Shown: positions 53,696 through 64,000 of the stretch, piece by piece
Position numbering within the stretch: the first letter of the stretch is position 1
Layout: the number at the start of each line of letters is the position of its first letter
Source of the DNA: Caballeronia sordidicola
GTDB lineage: Bacteria > Pseudomonadota > Gammaproteobacteria > Burkholderiales > Burkholderiaceae
NCBI RefSeq assembly: GCF_002220365.1
Contig: NZ_MTHB01000041.1
Coordinates: 56,550 to 120,549, forward strand
Direction: 5' to 3'
DNA length: 64,000 nt
The notes under the pieces: generated by a model
What the model saw: only the letters and a program-made list of their open reading frames with translations
Database searches by the model: none
What the model was told of the DNA's origin: nothing
Translations under genes and position numbers: made by a program

Positions 53696-54529
53696 TTAGC
53701 CGATTGACTGGGCAACAGGACCGAGCAACAGGAGTGCGATCGGCAATACAGGCAACAATGCGTCGATCCGGTCAAGGACGCCACCGTGCCCGGGCAGCAA
53801 TCCGCTCGAATCCTTGACGCCCGCCTGGCGTTTCAGCAGAGACTCGAACAGGTCGCCAATTACGCTGAATACGGTCAGCACCGTCAAGGAGAGGAGCGCG
53901 CCGGCCCAGCCGAGATGCGCCACCAGCGCCGAAAACAGTGTCGGCGCAAAAACCAGCGTCGCCGCGCCCGCCGAGCCTACGATCATTACCGCCAGCCAGC
54001 CACCCAACGCGCCTTCGCGGGTTTTGCCGGGGCTGATGGACGGTGCAAGCTTATGACGGCCGAACGCTTTTCCGGCGAAGTATGCGCCAATGTCGGCCAG
54101 CCATACGACTAGGAGAAGCGATAGCACGAACGCCACCCCGACCGTACGGGCCGCAACGAGCGCGTGCCAGCAGGCCACGAAGGTCACAATGCCGGCGAAC
54201 AGCAGGAAGACGCGCCACGCGCCGTCGGCAAGCGCGGGCTTGCGCGCAAGCGCGAACGGACCGGCCAGCACCCAGAATATGGCCGCCATCTGATACAACG
54301 GTTTGTAACCCAGCCCGAGCCGCGTGCTGGCGATCAGCGCCATGCCGGCGATCACCGCGTACACCACCGGCGACCCGCCGGTAAGCTTGAGCAGTCGCGC
54401 CCATTCCCAGGCAGCGAAGATGACAACAACGGCGATCAATGCCGCGAAAACGCCTATCGGCGCGAATAACGTGATTGGCAGAAGCACTGCCAGCAGGACG
54501 ATTGCCGTGATGACACGGGTCTTTAGCAT
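53696..54529 (-). CDS. cdsA: Phosphatidate cytidylyltransferase
   Basis: 277 residues, about eight membrane helices; signature [12 protein letters not shown] and the C-terminal [24 protein letters not shown]. Makes CDP-diacylglycerol for all phospholipids in the inner membrane. Its start overlaps the uppS end by seven bases. Confidence 0.95.
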   Translation of the reverse strand: MLKTRVITAIVLLAVLLPITLFAPIGVFAALIAVVVIFAAWEWARLLKLTGGSPVVYAVIAGMALIASTRLGLGYKPLYQMAAIFWVLAGPFALARKPALADGAWRVFLLFAGIVTFVACWHALVAARTVGVAFVLSLLLVVWLADIGAYFAGKAFGRHKLAPSISPGKTREGALGGWLAVMIVGSAGAATLVFAPTLFSALVAHLGWAGALLSLTVLTVFSVIGDLFESLLKRQAGVKDSSGLLPGHGGVLDRIDALLPVLPIALLLLGPVAQSIG

Positions 54530-55305
54530 GAAAGGGTGTCGGCCTTCTGCGATTGCGGTTCGAGTTGCGCGCTGGTCCGCCCGAACCGGCGTTCGCGCTC
54601 AGCATACGATTCGATCGCGCGAGCCAGTGCTTCGGCGTCGAAATCGGGCCAGTAGGTATCGGTGAAATAGAGTTCGGTGTACGCCATCTGCCACAACAGG
54701 AAATTGCTGATGCGCTGCTCCCCGCCCGTGCGGATGAACAGGTCCGGCTCTGGCGCATAGGCCATGGCCAGGTGCTGCTCGAACGCCGCTTCGTCGACTG
54801 GAACGACGCGGCCTTCCTGAACCGACTGCTCCGCCAGTTTTTTCGCCGCCTGCATGACGTCCCAGCGGCCGCCGTAGTTTGCCGCGATGGTCAGCGTCAG
54901 GCGCGTATTGCGCGCCGTCTTGGTTTCGGCACGCTGGATCAGCGCACGGATGCGGTCGTCGAACATGGAGGTGTCGCCGACCACCCGCAAACGGATGCCG
55001 TTGGCGTGCAGCTTGCCGACTTCCCGCTCCAGCGCCGTCACGAACAGGCGCATGAGGAACGAGACTTCGTCAGTCGGACGACGCCAGTTTTCGGAACTGA
55101 AAGCGAACAGCGTCACGAATTCGACGCCCTGGCGCGCACAGCTTTCGACCGTTGCCCGCACGGCGTCTACGCCGCGGGTATGGCCGGCCACGCGCGGCAG
55201 GCGCCGCTGCGTCGCCCAACGGCCGTTGCCGTCCATGATGATCGCGATATGGCGCGGGACAGCCGCGACATCGGGTACGCGAACGGTAGAGCTGGTATAG
55301 GTCAT
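54523..55305 (-). CDS. uppS: Undecaprenyl diphosphate synthase
   Basis: 260 residues. Catalytic Asp25 in [10 protein letters not shown], then [21 protein letters not shown] and the C-terminal [23 protein letters not shown]. Makes the C55 carrier lipid for peptidoglycan and LPS. Start at ATG 55305; the longer frame has a non-family extension. Confidence 0.96.
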   Translation of the reverse strand: MTYTSSTVRVPDVAAVPRHIAIIMDGNGRWATQRRLPRVAGHTRGVDAVRATVESCARQGVEFVTLFAFSSENWRRPTDEVSFLMRLFVTALEREVGKLHANGIRLRVVGDTSMFDDRIRALIQRAETKTARNTRLTLTIAANYGGRWDVMQAAKKLAEQSVQEGRVVPVDEAAFEQHLAMAYAPEPDLFIRTGGEQRISNFLLWQMAYTELYFTDTYWPDFDAEALARAIESYAERERRFGRTSAQLEPQSQKADTLSC

Positions 55306-55369
55306 GGCCGCTGAATCTAAGTATCGACAGAGTGACGCGCCGGCACGACGCAAGAGACCGGAAACGGCC

Positions 55370-55930
55370 TCAAACCGTCATGATTTCGGCTTCTTTCGAC
55401 ACAACCAGCTTGTCGATTTCCGCGACGTTTTTATCGGTGAGCTTCTGGACGTCATCGCTTGCACGACGTTCGTCGTCCTCGGAGATTTCCTTGTCCTTCA
55501 CGAGCCGCTTCAACTGCTCGTTGGCGTCCCGACGCAGATTGCGCACGGCAATCTTGGCGTTTTCGCCTTCGCTCTTGACGACTTTCGTCAGTTCGCGACG
55601 GCGTTCTTCGGTCAGCGCGGGCATGGGGACGCGGATCTGATCGCCCTGGTTGGAGGGGTTCAGGCCCAGATCCGAGTCACGGATCGCCTTTTCCACCACC
55701 GGCACCATCTTCTTTTCCCACGCCTGCACGCCGATCGTACGGGCGTCGATGAGCGTCATGTTCGCGACTTGCGAAATGGGCACGCTCGAGCCGTAGTAAT
55801 CCACCTGGATATGGTCCAGCAAGCCCGTGTGGGCGCGGCCCGTGCGGATCTTCGCGAGATCGTTCTTGAACGCTTCGATCGACTTTTGCATCTTCTGATC
55901 GACGCTCTTTCTAATGTCAGCCACACTCAT
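55370..55930 (-). CDS. frr: Ribosome recycling factor
   Basis: 186 residues, tRNA-shaped two-domain protein: [35 protein letters not shown], then [36 protein letters not shown]. Releases ribosomes after termination with EF-G. Lies between pyrH and uppS, the standard order. Confidence 0.97.
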   Translation of the reverse strand: MSVADIRKSVDQKMQKSIEAFKNDLAKIRTGRAHTGLLDHIQVDYYGSSVPISQVANMTLIDARTIGVQAWEKKMVPVVEKAIRDSDLGLNPSNQGDQIRVPMPALTEERRRELTKVVKSEGENAKIAVRNLRRDANEQLKRLVKDKEISEDDERRASDDVQKLTDKNVAEIDKLVVSKEAEIMTV

Positions 55931-56025
55931 TTGAGCCTCCGTACTTTTATTGCGTGCAGTGCTGGCGGTGGCAGCGCAGTTCCCTGGGAGCGCGCCCGCC
56001 CTCGCCCTTTTGTCACCGCGTGAGT

Positions 56026-56739
56026 TTACACGTGGACGAGCGTACCTTCGTCGTCGCCCTGAACGATGCGCTTGAGCGCGCCCGGCTTATTGATCGCAAA
56101 CACGCGAATAGGCAGCTTCTGGTCGCGGCACAGCGCAAACGCCGTCGCGTCCATCACCTGCAGATTCTTGCCGATCGCCTCGTCGAAACTGATCGTGCTG
56201 TAGCGCGTGGCGCTCGGGTCTTTCTTGGGATCGGCGGAATATACACCGTCCACCTTGGTCGCTTTCAGCACAACTTCCGCACCGATTTCCGAACCACGCA
56301 GCGCAGCGGCGGTATCGGTGGTAAAAAACGGGTTGCCCGTACCCGCCGCGAAAATGACCACTTTGCCTTCTTCGAGCTGACGGATGGCGCGCGGGCGGAT
56401 GTACGGCTCGACCACCTGGTCCATGCGCAGCGCGGATTGCACACGCGCCTCGATACCAGCGTGGCGCATGGCGTCCTGCAAGGCGAGCGCATTCATCATG
56501 GTCGCGAGCATGCCCATGTAGTCTGCCGTCGCACGGTCCATGCCGGCCGCACCGCCTGCCACGCCGCGAAAAATATTACCGCCGCCGATGACAACCGCGA
56601 GTTGCGTACCCATGCGCACTACTTCAGCGACGTCTGCCACCATCCTTTCGATTGTCGCGCGATTGATGCCAAAGGCATCGTCGCCCATTAGTGCTTCGCC
56701 GGAGAGTTTGAGGAGTACGCGTTTGTAGGCTGTGGGCAT
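56026..56739 (-). CDS. pyrH: UMP kinase
   Basis: 237 residues, amino-acid-kinase fold: [36 protein letters not shown], and [17 protein letters not shown]. Phosphorylates UMP to UDP. Follows tsf after a 370-base gap. Confidence 0.97.
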   Translation of the reverse strand: MPTAYKRVLLKLSGEALMGDDAFGINRATIERMVADVAEVVRMGTQLAVVIGGGNIFRGVAGGAAGMDRATADYMGMLATMMNALALQDAMRHAGIEARVQSALRMDQVVEPYIRPRAIRQLEEGKVVIFAAGTGNPFFTTDTAAALRGSEIGAEVVLKATKVDGVYSADPKKDPSATRYSTISFDEAIGKNLQVMDATAFALCRDQKLPIRVFAINKPGALKRIVQGDDEGTLVHV

Positions 56740-57109
56740 ATGAGGGTTCCGATCGCGCCGAGAGGGAGTGCAACAACGTAGAACTGTAGGGGTGAAACGA
56801 TATTTCCGGCAAGCATCCCATATTGGACAAGCCGCGGCGGCGTAACGGATTAACCCCGGGGCTCACCTGAATCAACCCTGGTTTGCCCGTCCGGCGCGGT
56901 TTTGACCGCCATGAGGGCGCGAGACCGACGTTCCGCATACGGGAACGCCGAACTCACATTTAGCTGCTTTTCACTGCATTTTTGACTCGGCGGCCAGTGC
57001 GTCTACATCGAGCGGCCCGGTTGAACGGGCCGGCTGATGCTGCACCGGACTTGCTACGCGCGTCTGCTGCACCTAGCCGGCTGCGCAGCCCTGACCACCG
57101 TTTGAATCT
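56740..57109. other. Intergenic region between tsf and pyrH
   Basis: 370 bases. GC-rich with a weak hairpin (CGGCCCG 57013-57019 with CGGGCCG 57026-57032) lacking a U-tract; it may carry the pyrH promoter. No gene seen. Confidence 0.5.
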
Positions 57110-57991
57110 TTAGCCTTGCTTGGCGGCGGCAACTTGCGCGGCCACTTCAGCAGCGAAGTCGTCCGTACGCTTTTCGATGCCTTCTCCGACCACGAACAGC
57201 GCAAACTTCTGCACCGACGCGCCAGCGGCCTTCAACATTTGTTCGATCGTCTGCTTGTCGTTCTTAACAAACGTCTGGTTCAGCAGCGAAACTTCCTTCA
57301 GGTATTTCTGGACGCTGCCGTCGACCATCTTCGCGACGATTTCAGCCGGCTTGCCCGATTCAGCGGCCTTTTGCTCGGCGATGCTGCGTTCCTTCGCGAT
57401 CAGTTCCGCCGGAACGTCGTCCGACGACAGCGAGACTGGCTTCATTGCAGCGATGTGCATGGCAACGTCCTTGCCGACTTGCTCGTCCGCGCCCGTGAAC
57501 TCGACCAGCACGCCAATACGCGTACCGTGGAGATACGACGCCAGCTTGTTGGCGGATTCAAAACGCACGAAACGGCGAATCGACACGTTTTCACCGATCT
57601 TGCCGACCAGCGCGAGACGCACGGCGTCGACAGTCGAGCTTTCCAGCGGCAGCGCGCCGAGGGCAGCGACATCGGCCGGGTTGCTCTTCGCCACGATCTC
57701 GGCGACGGTTTTGCCGAATGCCAGGAAGTCGTCGTTCTTGCCGACGAAGTCGGTTTCGCAATTCAGTTCGACGAGCGAACCCACGCCGCCGTCGATGTGC
57801 GCCGTGATGATGCCCTCAGCCGTCACACGCGATGCTGCCTTGCTTGCCTTGTTGCCCAGCTTCACGCGCAGCAGCTCTTCAGCGCGCTCCATGTCGCCTT
57901 CGGCTTCCGTCAGCGCCTTCTTGCATTCCATCATGGGCGCGTCGGTCTTTGCGCGCAGTTCTGCCACCATGCTTGCGGTAATTGCCGCCAT
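57110..57991 (-). CDS. tsf: Elongation factor Ts
   Basis: 293 residues, the family's usual length. N-terminal UBA-like domain and the [18 protein letters not shown] motif contacting EF-Tu; [28 protein letters not shown] follows. Nucleotide exchange factor for EF-Tu. AAGGAG lies before two adjacent ATGs; the second (57991) has the better spacing. Confidence 0.97.
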   Translation of the reverse strand: MAAITASMVAELRAKTDAPMMECKKALTEAEGDMERAEELLRVKLGNKASKAASRVTAEGIITAHIDGGVGSLVELNCETDFVGKNDDFLAFGKTVAEIVAKSNPADVAALGALPLESSTVDAVRLALVGKIGENVSIRRFVRFESANKLASYLHGTRIGVLVEFTGADEQVGKDVAMHIAAMKPVSLSSDDVPAELIAKERSIAEQKAAESGKPAEIVAKMVDGSVQKYLKEVSLLNQTFVKNDKQTIEQMLKAAGASVQKFALFVVGEGIEKRTDDFAAEVAAQVAAAKQG

Positions 57992-58189
57992 CATTTGCTC
58001 CTTGAGTCTGTGCCGTGCTTTCACACGTTCGCACTATTGACACGCGCCGCCGGCGAGAAATGCCCGCGGCCAGAATGGGGGTGCTGCCTGGGGTGCTGCC
58101 TACTACTTCACCGATACTTCACGACTGTTTCGCGTTCTGCTGCCCACGAATACTGCCGTTGTCACTTTACGTCGCAGTTGCGGCCGGTT

Positions 58190-58222
58190 AAAAAAAGGGG
58201 GCCTTTCGCAAAGCCCCCTTTC
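58190..58222 (-). terminator. Terminator/attenuator between rpsB and tsf
   Basis: GGGGGC/GCCCCC stem (58197-58202 and 58213-58218) with a 10-base loop that can partly close, followed on the minus strand by seven T. It lies 42 bases after the rpsB stop and would lower tsf expression relative to rpsB, as known in other bacteria. Confidence 0.85.
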
Positions 58223-58259
58223 TTGCCGGATACATCACGTCGGCGTCTTATGCAGAGAC

Positions 58260-59012
58260 TTACGCTTCTGCGTTGACTTCCACGAAGTCGTCGCCATCAC
58301 CACTGCGAACTGCCTGCACGACTTCGTTCACCGCGCTCGAACGGCCTTCCAGGATCGCGTCGGCCACACCCTTCGTGTACAACATGACGGCCTTGCTAGC
58401 GTCGTCGTTACCCGGGATCACGTAGTCGATGCCTTCCGGCGAGTGGTTCGTATCAACCACGGCGATAACCGGAATGCCCAGTTTCTTGGCTTCGGTCACG
58501 GCAATCTTGTGATAACCCACGTCAACCACGAAAATTGCGTCCGGAATGCCGCCCATGTCCTTCACGCCGCCAATCGACTTCACCAGCTTGGCCATCTCGC
58601 GTTCGAACAGGAGCGCTTCCTTCTTGCTCATGCGTTCCGTTTCACCGGCTTCCAGCGATGCTTCCATGTCCTTCAGGCGCTTGATCGATACTTTCAGCGT
58701 CTTGAAGTTGGTCAGCATGCCGCCGAGCCAGCGAGCGTTCACGAAAGGCATGCCAGCGCGCTGCGCTTCTTCTGCCACCGTGTCACGCGATTGGCGCTTC
58801 GTGCCAACGAACAAAATCGTGCCGCGATTCGCTGCCAGTTGACGCACGTACTTCAGCGCGTCGTTGTACATCGGCAGCGTTTTTTCGAGGTTGATAATAT
58901 GAATCTTGTTGCGATGACCGAAAATGAACGGGGCCATCTTCGGGTTCCAGAAGCGAGTTTGGTGACCGAAGTGGACACCGGCTTCCAGCATTTCACGCAT
59001 TGTTACTGCCAT
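58260..59012 (-). CDS. rpsB: Small-subunit ribosomal protein S2
   Basis: 250 residues. Starts [36 protein letters not shown] sequence, the S2 signature, with RNGTILFVG-like and [22 protein letters not shown]. Needed for S1 binding to the 30S subunit. First gene of the minus-strand superoperon; divergent from map. Confidence 0.98.
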   Translation of the reverse strand: MAVTMREMLEAGVHFGHQTRFWNPKMAPFIFGHRNKIHIINLEKTLPMYNDALKYVRQLAANRGTILFVGTKRQSRDTVAEEAQRAGMPFVNARWLGGMLTNFKTLKVSIKRLKDMEASLEAGETERMSKKEALLFEREMAKLVKSIGGVKDMGGIPDAIFVVDVGYHKIAVTEAKKLGIPVIAVVDTNHSPEGIDYVIPGNDDASKAVMLYTKGVADAILEGRSSAVNEVVQAVRSGDGDDFVEVNAEA

Positions 59013-59484
59013 GAGAGTTCTCCGCGAGGGTTAGGTCTTAAGCCGGCTGCCGCATCGGGCGCCCCGTGTTTCTCGATCGAGTTTCCTGGATCCGGGGCGC
59101 CGGACACCCTGGGTGCGCCGGCTTGCGATTCAAGTCCGATTTTCTTTGCCTCGTCCCTCTCCACGCGCTTTCCTGAAAAACTCATTGCTTTCAGCAAAGC
59201 CTTCTTGAAAAGATGATTGCAAAGTAGATGCAGACTTAGCCAGCGAGTATATCACGCACAAATGGCAGGACTCAAGACGCCTGCTCACTCGGATATGCGC
59301 CAGGGGCGGCTTTCCCCAACCGCCCTATCGTGCGCCGCGGCTGCCGCTGCAATCGGTAAATTCGCGCGCCGACTGCTCTAAAACTGCCGCGCCGGCCCGC
59401 ACCTGGGTGCGGCGAGCCCTGTAAGGTGCGATAATGCGCGATTGGCGACAACACAGCCGCTTACACGCATTCTCGACACAAGTC
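59013..59484. other. Intergenic region between rpsB and map
   Basis: About 470 bases with the divergent promoters and the rpsB leader. No S2-type autoregulatory hairpin could be assigned by eye, and no gene was seen. Confidence 0.5.
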
Positions 59485-60294
59485 ATGTGCATTACGCTGA
59501 AAAACGACCACGATATCGCGCAAATGCGCGTCGCCTGCCGACTTGCCAGCGAAGTGCTCGACTTCATCACGCCCCATATTGTCGCAGGCGTGACGACGGG
59601 CGAACTCGATCGCCTCTGCCACGAGTACATGCTGAAAGAACAAGGCACGGTGCCCGCGCCGCTGAATTACCAGCCGCCCGGCTATCCGCCCTACCCGAAA
59701 GCGACCTGTATTTCCGTGAACGACGTGATTTGCCACGGCATTCCCGGCGACAAGGCGCTGAAAAACGGCGACGCGTTGAATATTGACGTCACCGTGATCA
59801 AGGAAGGCTATTTCGGCGATACCAGCCGGATGTTCCTGGTCGGCGAAGGATCGATCCTGGCCAAACGCCTGGTGCAAACCACGTTCGACTGCATGTGGCT
59901 GGGAATCCACCAGATCAAGCCGGGCGCGCATCTGGGCGATATCGGGCACGCCATCCAGAAATATGCCGAAGCGCAGGGCTATAGCGTGGTGCGCGAGTAC
60001 TGCGGCCACGGCGTGGGCAAGGTCTTCCACGAAGATCCGCAAGTGCTGCACTACGGCCGGCCCGGCACGGGCATCGAATTGCAGGCGGGCATGATCTTTA
60101 CCGTCGAACCCATGATCAATGCCGGCCGCCGCGATATCCGCACCATGCCCGACCAATGGACCGTCAAGACGCGCGACCGCAGCCTGTCCGCGCAATGGGA
60201 ACATACGGTGCTGGTCACGCCGACGGGCTATGAAGTGCTGACCGTGTCGGCGGGTACGCAAGCGCCTTCGGAATTGATCGCCGCGGCGGCTTGA
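59485..60294 (+). CDS. map: Type I methionine aminopeptidase
   Basis: 269 residues. All five metal ligands are present: Asp101, Asp112, His175, Glu208 and Glu239, with His84 at the substrate pocket. Removes the initiator Met from nascent proteins. Start at ATG 59485 fits homologues; the upstream frame is non-family. Divergent from rpsB as in E. coli. Confidence 0.95.
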   Translation: MCITLKNDHDIAQMRVACRLASEVLDFITPHIVAGVTTGELDRLCHEYMLKEQGTVPAPLNYQPPGYPPYPKATCISVNDVICHGIPGDKALKNGDALNIDVTVIKEGYFGDTSRMFLVGEGSILAKRLVQTTFDCMWLGIHQIKPGAHLGDIGHAIQKYAEAQGYSVVREYCGHGVGKVFHEDPQVLHYGRPGTGIELQAGMIFTVEPMINAGRRDIRTMPDQWTVKTRDRSLSAQWEHTVLVTPTGYEVLTVSAGTQAPSELIAAAA

Positions 60295-60791
60295 AGGACT
60301 CGAAGCGGGCTTGACTGAGAACTCGTAGCACGTAGTTCGACCGTTGGCCGGCCGGTTTTTTGACAGTGCAGGTTGCGGCCGATTCGTGCAGGCGTCGTGT
60401 TACGGCCGATATTGCCGATACTCAGCGGGCCGAATCTCGCTATTTGGGCTTTGCTGCGCCCCATCACGCGCTTTCGCGCAGTGAATGGTTGTCGTTGAGT
60501 CGTGCCGGAACTTGAGTCGGGCCGGAACAAGCCAGTTATTTCGCCCGGTTTAAAGACAGCTTAAGCTTGCTGCATGGAGTGGCATGGGAAGCCGCGGCAT
60601 CTCGCCTTGGTTCGCGCCCAACCACTCACGCTCGCGGTCAAAGGCTGGTCAGACAGCGCTTGCTTTGCACGCCGCATGCAATCTGTGTCGGGGTGCGCAC
60701 TGACCGCACCGACGTGACCTGATTAAAACCCGGCGAACCGTCTGTTCGCTACGATCAATTTTGACCCACTGACTTGACGACCCGCCTGCCC
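60295..60791. other. Intergenic region between map and glnD
   Basis: About 500 bases without a recognisable gene, terminator or operator; the glnD promoter is presumably here. Confidence 0.5.
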
Positions 60792-63377
60792 ATGAGCGTA
60801 CCTGCCGACGCCCCGCCCCGCGCTGATTCGTTGAAAGCCTCATACAAGTCGGCCAAGGCCGCCTTGCTCGAGCGCTTCCAAAGCGCAACCAATGTCGATG
60901 GCCTGATGCACGCGCTCGGGCGCGCCACCGACGACGCGCTCCGAGGCGCGTGGGAAGCCTGCGCGATGCCGAAATCGGCAGCGCTGATTGCGGTCGGTGG
61001 TTATGGGCGCGGCGAACTTGCGCCCTATTCGGACGTCGATATCCTCGTCCTCCTGCCCGATGACGAAACGCCCGAGCACACCGCCTCACTGGCTGCGCGT
61101 ATCGAACAGCTGATCGGGATGGCGTGGGATCTTGGCCTGGACATCGGCAGCAGCGTGCGTTCGGTGTCGCAGTGCATAGATGAAGCGAGCAACGACATCA
61201 CCGTCCAGACCTCGCTGCTGGAAGCGCGGCGCATAGTGGGCAACGAAACACTGTTTGAAACGTTCGAGGCGCGGTATCGGCAGACGCTCGATCCACGTGC
61301 GTTCTTCCAGGCAAAAGTTCTGGAAATGCGCCAGCGGCACGCCAAGTATCAGGACACGCCGTACAGCCTCGAGCCGAATATCAAGGAAAGTCCCGGCGGG
61401 CTGCGCGACTTGCAGCTTATTTTATGGATCTCGCGCGCGGCCGGTTTCGGCAGCAGCTGGCGCGAACTGGATTCGCGCCAGCTCATCACCGAACGCGAAG
61501 CCAGCGAGCTGCGCCGCAACGAAGGCTTTTTGAAGACCCTGCGCGCGCGGCTGCATGTCATTGCGCGGCGGCGTCAGGACATTCTCGTCTTCGACCTGCA
61601 GACGGCGCTGGCCGAAAGCCTCGGCTACAAAGCGACTTCGTCCAAACGCGCGAGCGAACAGCTCATGCGGCGCTACTACTGGGCCGCCAAAGCCGTCACT
61701 CAGCTTGCCACCATCCTGATCCAGAACGTGGAAGCGCAACTGTTTCCGTCGACGAGCGGCATCACGCGCGTGCTCAACGAGCGTTTCGTCGAGAAGCAGG
61801 GCATGCTGGAAATCGCCAGCGACGACGTTTTCGAACGCGAACCCAACGCCATTCTCGAAGCGTTCCTGCTGTACGAACAGACGCGCGGCATAAAGGGTTT
61901 ATCCGCCCGAACGCTCCGGGCAATCTATAACGCACGTGACCTGATGGGCCGCGACTGGCGGCGGGACCCCGAGAATCAGCGTCTGTTCATGGAGATCCTG
62001 AAGCAACCCGAAGGCATCACGCACGCGCTGCGGCTGATGAACCAGACAAGCGTGCTGGGGCGTTACCTGCTCAACTTCCGGCGCATTGTCGGGCAGATGC
62101 AGCATGACCTGTATCACGTGTATACCGTCGATCAGCATATCCTGATGGTGTTGCGCAATCTCCGGCGCTTTGCGTTGGCCGAACACGCGCATGAATACCC
62201 GTTCTGCAGTCAGTTGATGGGCAATTTCGAACGCCCGTGGGTGCTATATATTGCGGCGCTTTTTCACGATATCGCCAAGGGCCGCGGCGGCGATCACTCC
62301 GTGCTCGGCATGGCGGATGCACGGCGTTTTTGCCGTGAACACGATGTTGGCGCGGACGACAGCGACCTGGTCGTGTGGCTCGTTGAACAGCATCTGACCA
62401 TGAGCCAGGTGGCGCAAAAGCAGGATACGAGTGATCCGGAAGTCATCAAGCAATTTGCATCGATGCTCAAGACCGAGCGCCGGCTGACCGCGCTGTATCT
62501 GCTGACGGTCGCCGATATCCGCGGCACCAGCCCGAAGGTCTGGAACGCGTGGAAAGGCAAGCTGCTCGAGGATTTGTATCGCGCCACGCGCGCCGTGCTC
62601 GGCGGCGCCGAACTGCACGCGCATTCGGAACTCAAGTCGCGCCAGGAAGACGCGCTCGCGTTGCTGCGCCTTGAAACCGTGCCCGAAAACGCGGAAAAAG
62701 TGTTGTGGGACAAGCTCGATGTCGGCTATTTCCTGCGTCACGACGCCGCCGATATCGCCTGGCAGACCCGCGTGCTTTACAAACACGTGGAGAGCGAAAA
62801 GCCGATCGTGCGGGCGCGGCCGTCGCCGATTGGCGCCGCGCTTCAGGTGCTGGTGTATGTGCAGGACCGGCCCGATTTGTTCGCCGGGATTTGCGCTTAT
62901 TTCGACAAAAACGGCCTGTCCGTGCTCGACGCACGGGTCACGACGACACGGCACGGCTACGCGCTAGACAATTTTCTGGTCGCGCATCCGGACCATGACG
63001 GGCATTATCGCGACATTGCGAATCTCGTCGAACAGCAGTTGAGTACGCTGCTGGGCGCTGAGGGCATTTTGCCGGAACCGTCGAAGGGACGTGTTTCGCG
63101 GCTTGTCCGCACTTTTCCGATCACGCCGCGCGTGGATTTACGTCCCGACGAACGTGGTCAGTATTACATCCTGTCCGTATCGGCTAACGACCGGCAGGGC
63201 CTCCTTTATTCGATCGCGCGGGTTCTGGCCCAGCACCGGATCGGCGTCCACGCGGCGCGGATCAATACGCTTGGCGAACGCGTGGAAGACGTGTTCCTGC
63301 TCGACGGCAAAACCCTATCCGACAACCGGACACAGATCCAGGTCGAAACCGAACTGCTGCGCGCGATCGCAGCCTGA
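60792..63377 (+). CDS. glnD: Bifunctional uridylyltransferase/uridylyl-removing enzyme GlnD
   Basis: 861 residues. Nucleotidyltransferase domain with [19 protein letters not shown] at about 70-88; HD phosphohydrolase domain ([15 protein letters not shown] near 490); two ACT domains (starting about 683 and 790) that sense glutamine. Uridylylates PII proteins when nitrogen is low and removes UMP when glutamine is high. ATG 60792 chosen; an in-frame TTG at 60774 would add six residues. Confidence 0.96.
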   Translation: MSVPADAPPRADSLKASYKSAKAALLERFQSATNVDGLMHALGRATDDALRGAWEACAMPKSAALIAVGGYGRGELAPYSDVDILVLLPDDETPEHTASLAARIEQLIGMAWDLGLDIGSSVRSVSQCIDEASNDITVQTSLLEARRIVGNETLFETFEARYRQTLDPRAFFQAKVLEMRQRHAKYQDTPYSLEPNIKESPGGLRDLQLILWISRAAGFGSSWRELDSRQLITEREASELRRNEGFLKTLRARLHVIARRRQDILVFDLQTALAESLGYKATSSKRASEQLMRRYYWAAKAVTQLATILIQNVEAQLFPSTSGITRVLNERFVEKQGMLEIASDDVFEREPNAILEAFLLYEQTRGIKGLSARTLRAIYNARDLMGRDWRRDPENQRLFMEILKQPEGITHALRLMNQTSVLGRYLLNFRRIVGQMQHDLYHVYTVDQHILMVLRNLRRFALAEHAHEYPFCSQLMGNFERPWVLYIAALFHDIAKGRGGDHSVLGMADARRFCREHDVGADDSDLVVWLVEQHLTMSQVAQKQDTSDPEVIKQFASMLKTERRLTALYLLTVADIRGTSPKVWNAWKGKLLEDLYRATRAVLGGAELHAHSELKSRQEDALALLRLETVPENAEKVLWDKLDVGYFLRHDAADIAWQTRVLYKHVESEKPIVRARPSPIGAALQVLVYVQDRPDLFAGICAYFDKNGLSVLDARVTTTRHGYALDNFLVAHPDHDGHYRDIANLVEQQLSTLLGAEGILPEPSKGRVSRLVRTFPITPRVDLRPDERGQYYILSVSANDRQGLLYSIARVLAQHRIGVHAARINTLGERVEDVFLLDGKTLSDNRTQIQVETELLRAIAA

Positions 63378-63383
63378 GAATAT

Positions 63384-64000
63384 ATGCGCGTCAAACTGAC
63401 AGCGAAGCACCCGCGCCCGGCATCGCCGGCACGTTCCCCCGTCCGTACCGGCAGCGCTGCCGGACGGAAAAAGCCCGCACGCGCCGACATGGCGAGCGGC
63501 GATCGGCCAGTGCGTAGCGACAAACCAGCAGGTGGTGCACGACCATCGGGTGCGGGTGAGCGGAAACCTTTCAAAGCGCGTAGCGACGATTCGCGCGGCG
63601 CGGGTGACCGCGGGGCGCGGCCGTCGTTTGGTGATCGTGGTGCCCCGCGCGGTGATCGGCCTTCAGGCGATGGTGAACGTCGACCGTACGCGCCGCGTGG
63701 TGATGCGCCGCGTGGTCCGAGCAGCGATCGTGGCCCGCGCCCTTCCTTTGGTGACCGTGGCGCTCCGCGCGGTGATCGTCCTTCAGGCGATGGTGAACGT
63801 CGACCGTACGCGCCGCGTGGTGATGCGCCGCGTGGTCCAAGCAGCGATCGTGGCCCGCGCCCTTCCTTTGGTGACCGTGGTGCTCCGCGCGGTGATCGGC
63901 CTTCAGGCGATGGTGAACGTCGACCGTTCACGCCGCGTGGTGATGCGCCGCGTGGTCCGAGCAGCGATCGTGGCCCGCGCCCTTCCTTTGGTGACCGTGG
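63384..64000 (+). CDS. Arg/Gly/Asp/Pro-rich repeat protein, start of a probable RluB-type pseudouridine synthase (partial)
   Basis: ATG six bases after the glnD stop opens a frame without stops to the window edge (205 codons). The translation is basic and disordered: a Lys/Arg/Pro/Ala-rich start, then 40-residue repeats rich in RGD, PRGD and RRPY. Burkholderia RluB-family 23S rRNA pseudouridine synthases carry such N-terminal extensions, and I recall this gene following glnD, but the catalytic domain is outside the window, so the assignment is inference. The frames opposite these repeats are shadows. Confidence 0.7.
   Translation, partial: MRVKLTAKHPRPASPARSPVRTGSAAGRKKPARADMASGDRPVRSDKPAGGARPSGAGERKPFKARSDDSRGAGDRGARPSFGDRGAPRGDRPSGDGERRPYAPRGDAPRGPSSDRGPRPSFGDRGAPRGDRPSGDGERRPYAPRGDAPRGPSSDRGPRPSFGDRGAPRGDRPSGDGERRPFTPRGDAPRGPSSDRGPRPSFGDR
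63621..64000 (+). repeat. 120-bp tandem repeat, three copies plus the start of a fourth
   Basis: Copies start near 63621, 63741, 63861 and 63981 with only a few single-base differences. Each encodes 40 residues in the same frame. High identity points to recent expansion or homogenisation. Confidence 0.95.

Noticed and set aside
57011..57035. Hairpin between tsf and pyrH
   Set aside because: Short GC stem without a U-run on either strand; not a convincing terminator.
63571..63931. Antisense open frames in the 120-bp repeats
   Set aside because: Open only because the repeat unit lacks stops in several frames; the plus frame starting at 63384 continues from a proper start next to glnD.
63621..64000. 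CRISPR-like periodicity
   Set aside because: Repeats are directly abutting 120-bp coding units with no unique spacers.

Overview
The window reads as a chromosomal segment of a GC-rich betaproteobacterium of the Burkholderiaceae, most like Paraburkholderia/Caballeronia. The evidence is the canonical rpsB-tsf-pyrH-frr-uppS-cdsA-dxr-rseP-bamA-skp-lpxD-fabZ-lpxA-lpxB-rnhB-trmH run, the neighbouring guaB/guaA, ratA-smpB and ppsA/ppsR pairs, and the style of the accessory genes. No tRNA, rRNA or CRISPR was seen.

Layout. (1) 1-10.1 kb: a D-Ala-D-Ala dipeptidase, then a stress module. It holds an exported molybdopterin oxidoreductase with its cytochrome b561 partner and an MXKDX repeat protein, an ECF sigma factor with two NrsF-type (DUF1109) anti-sigma membrane proteins, a DHA2 efflux pump and an exported DUF1223 thioredoxin-fold protein. 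A TetR/GST pair lies inside it. The sequence GTAACC-N16-CGAA occurs six times, always upstream of these units in the right orientation, and I found it nowhere else in the window. It matches my recollection of the Caulobacter SigF promoter motif, so this part looks like a self-contained SigF/NrsF-type regulon. (2) 10.2-15.7 kb: a frameshifted COG0523 metallochaperone diverges from a TonB-dependent receptor followed by exbB-exbD-tonB, with a Zur-box-like palindrome between them. This looks like a zinc-starvation uptake system. (3) 15.9-31 kb: accessory genes, comprising a Tat-exported beta-carbonic anhydrase, an EF-hand protein and two-component system, several TetR-controlled small enzyme genes with visible operators, a ferredoxin-NADP reductase with a 9-bp tandem repeat, a complete IS256-family element with an 8-bp target duplication inside a decayed hipA, and an AT-richer OsmC-YcaO fusion gene. 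(4) 31-64 kb: core genes for purine synthesis (guaB, guaA), trans-translation (smpB), PEP synthase and its regulator, the translation/lipid A/outer-membrane assembly superoperon, map, glnD, and the start of a gene with 120-bp repeats, probably an RluB-type pseudouridine synthase.

How the genes work together. Regions 1 and 2 each combine a regulator or regulatory site with exported or membrane functions: stress sensing and periplasmic redox repair in region 1, zinc acquisition in region 2. The core block couples ribosome proteins, ribosome recycling and UMP kinase to undecaprenyl, phospholipid and lipid A synthesis and beta-barrel insertion, largely as one long minus-strand operon.

Limits: everything is by-eye reading; no database search, structure prediction or statistics beyond simple arithmetic was run.
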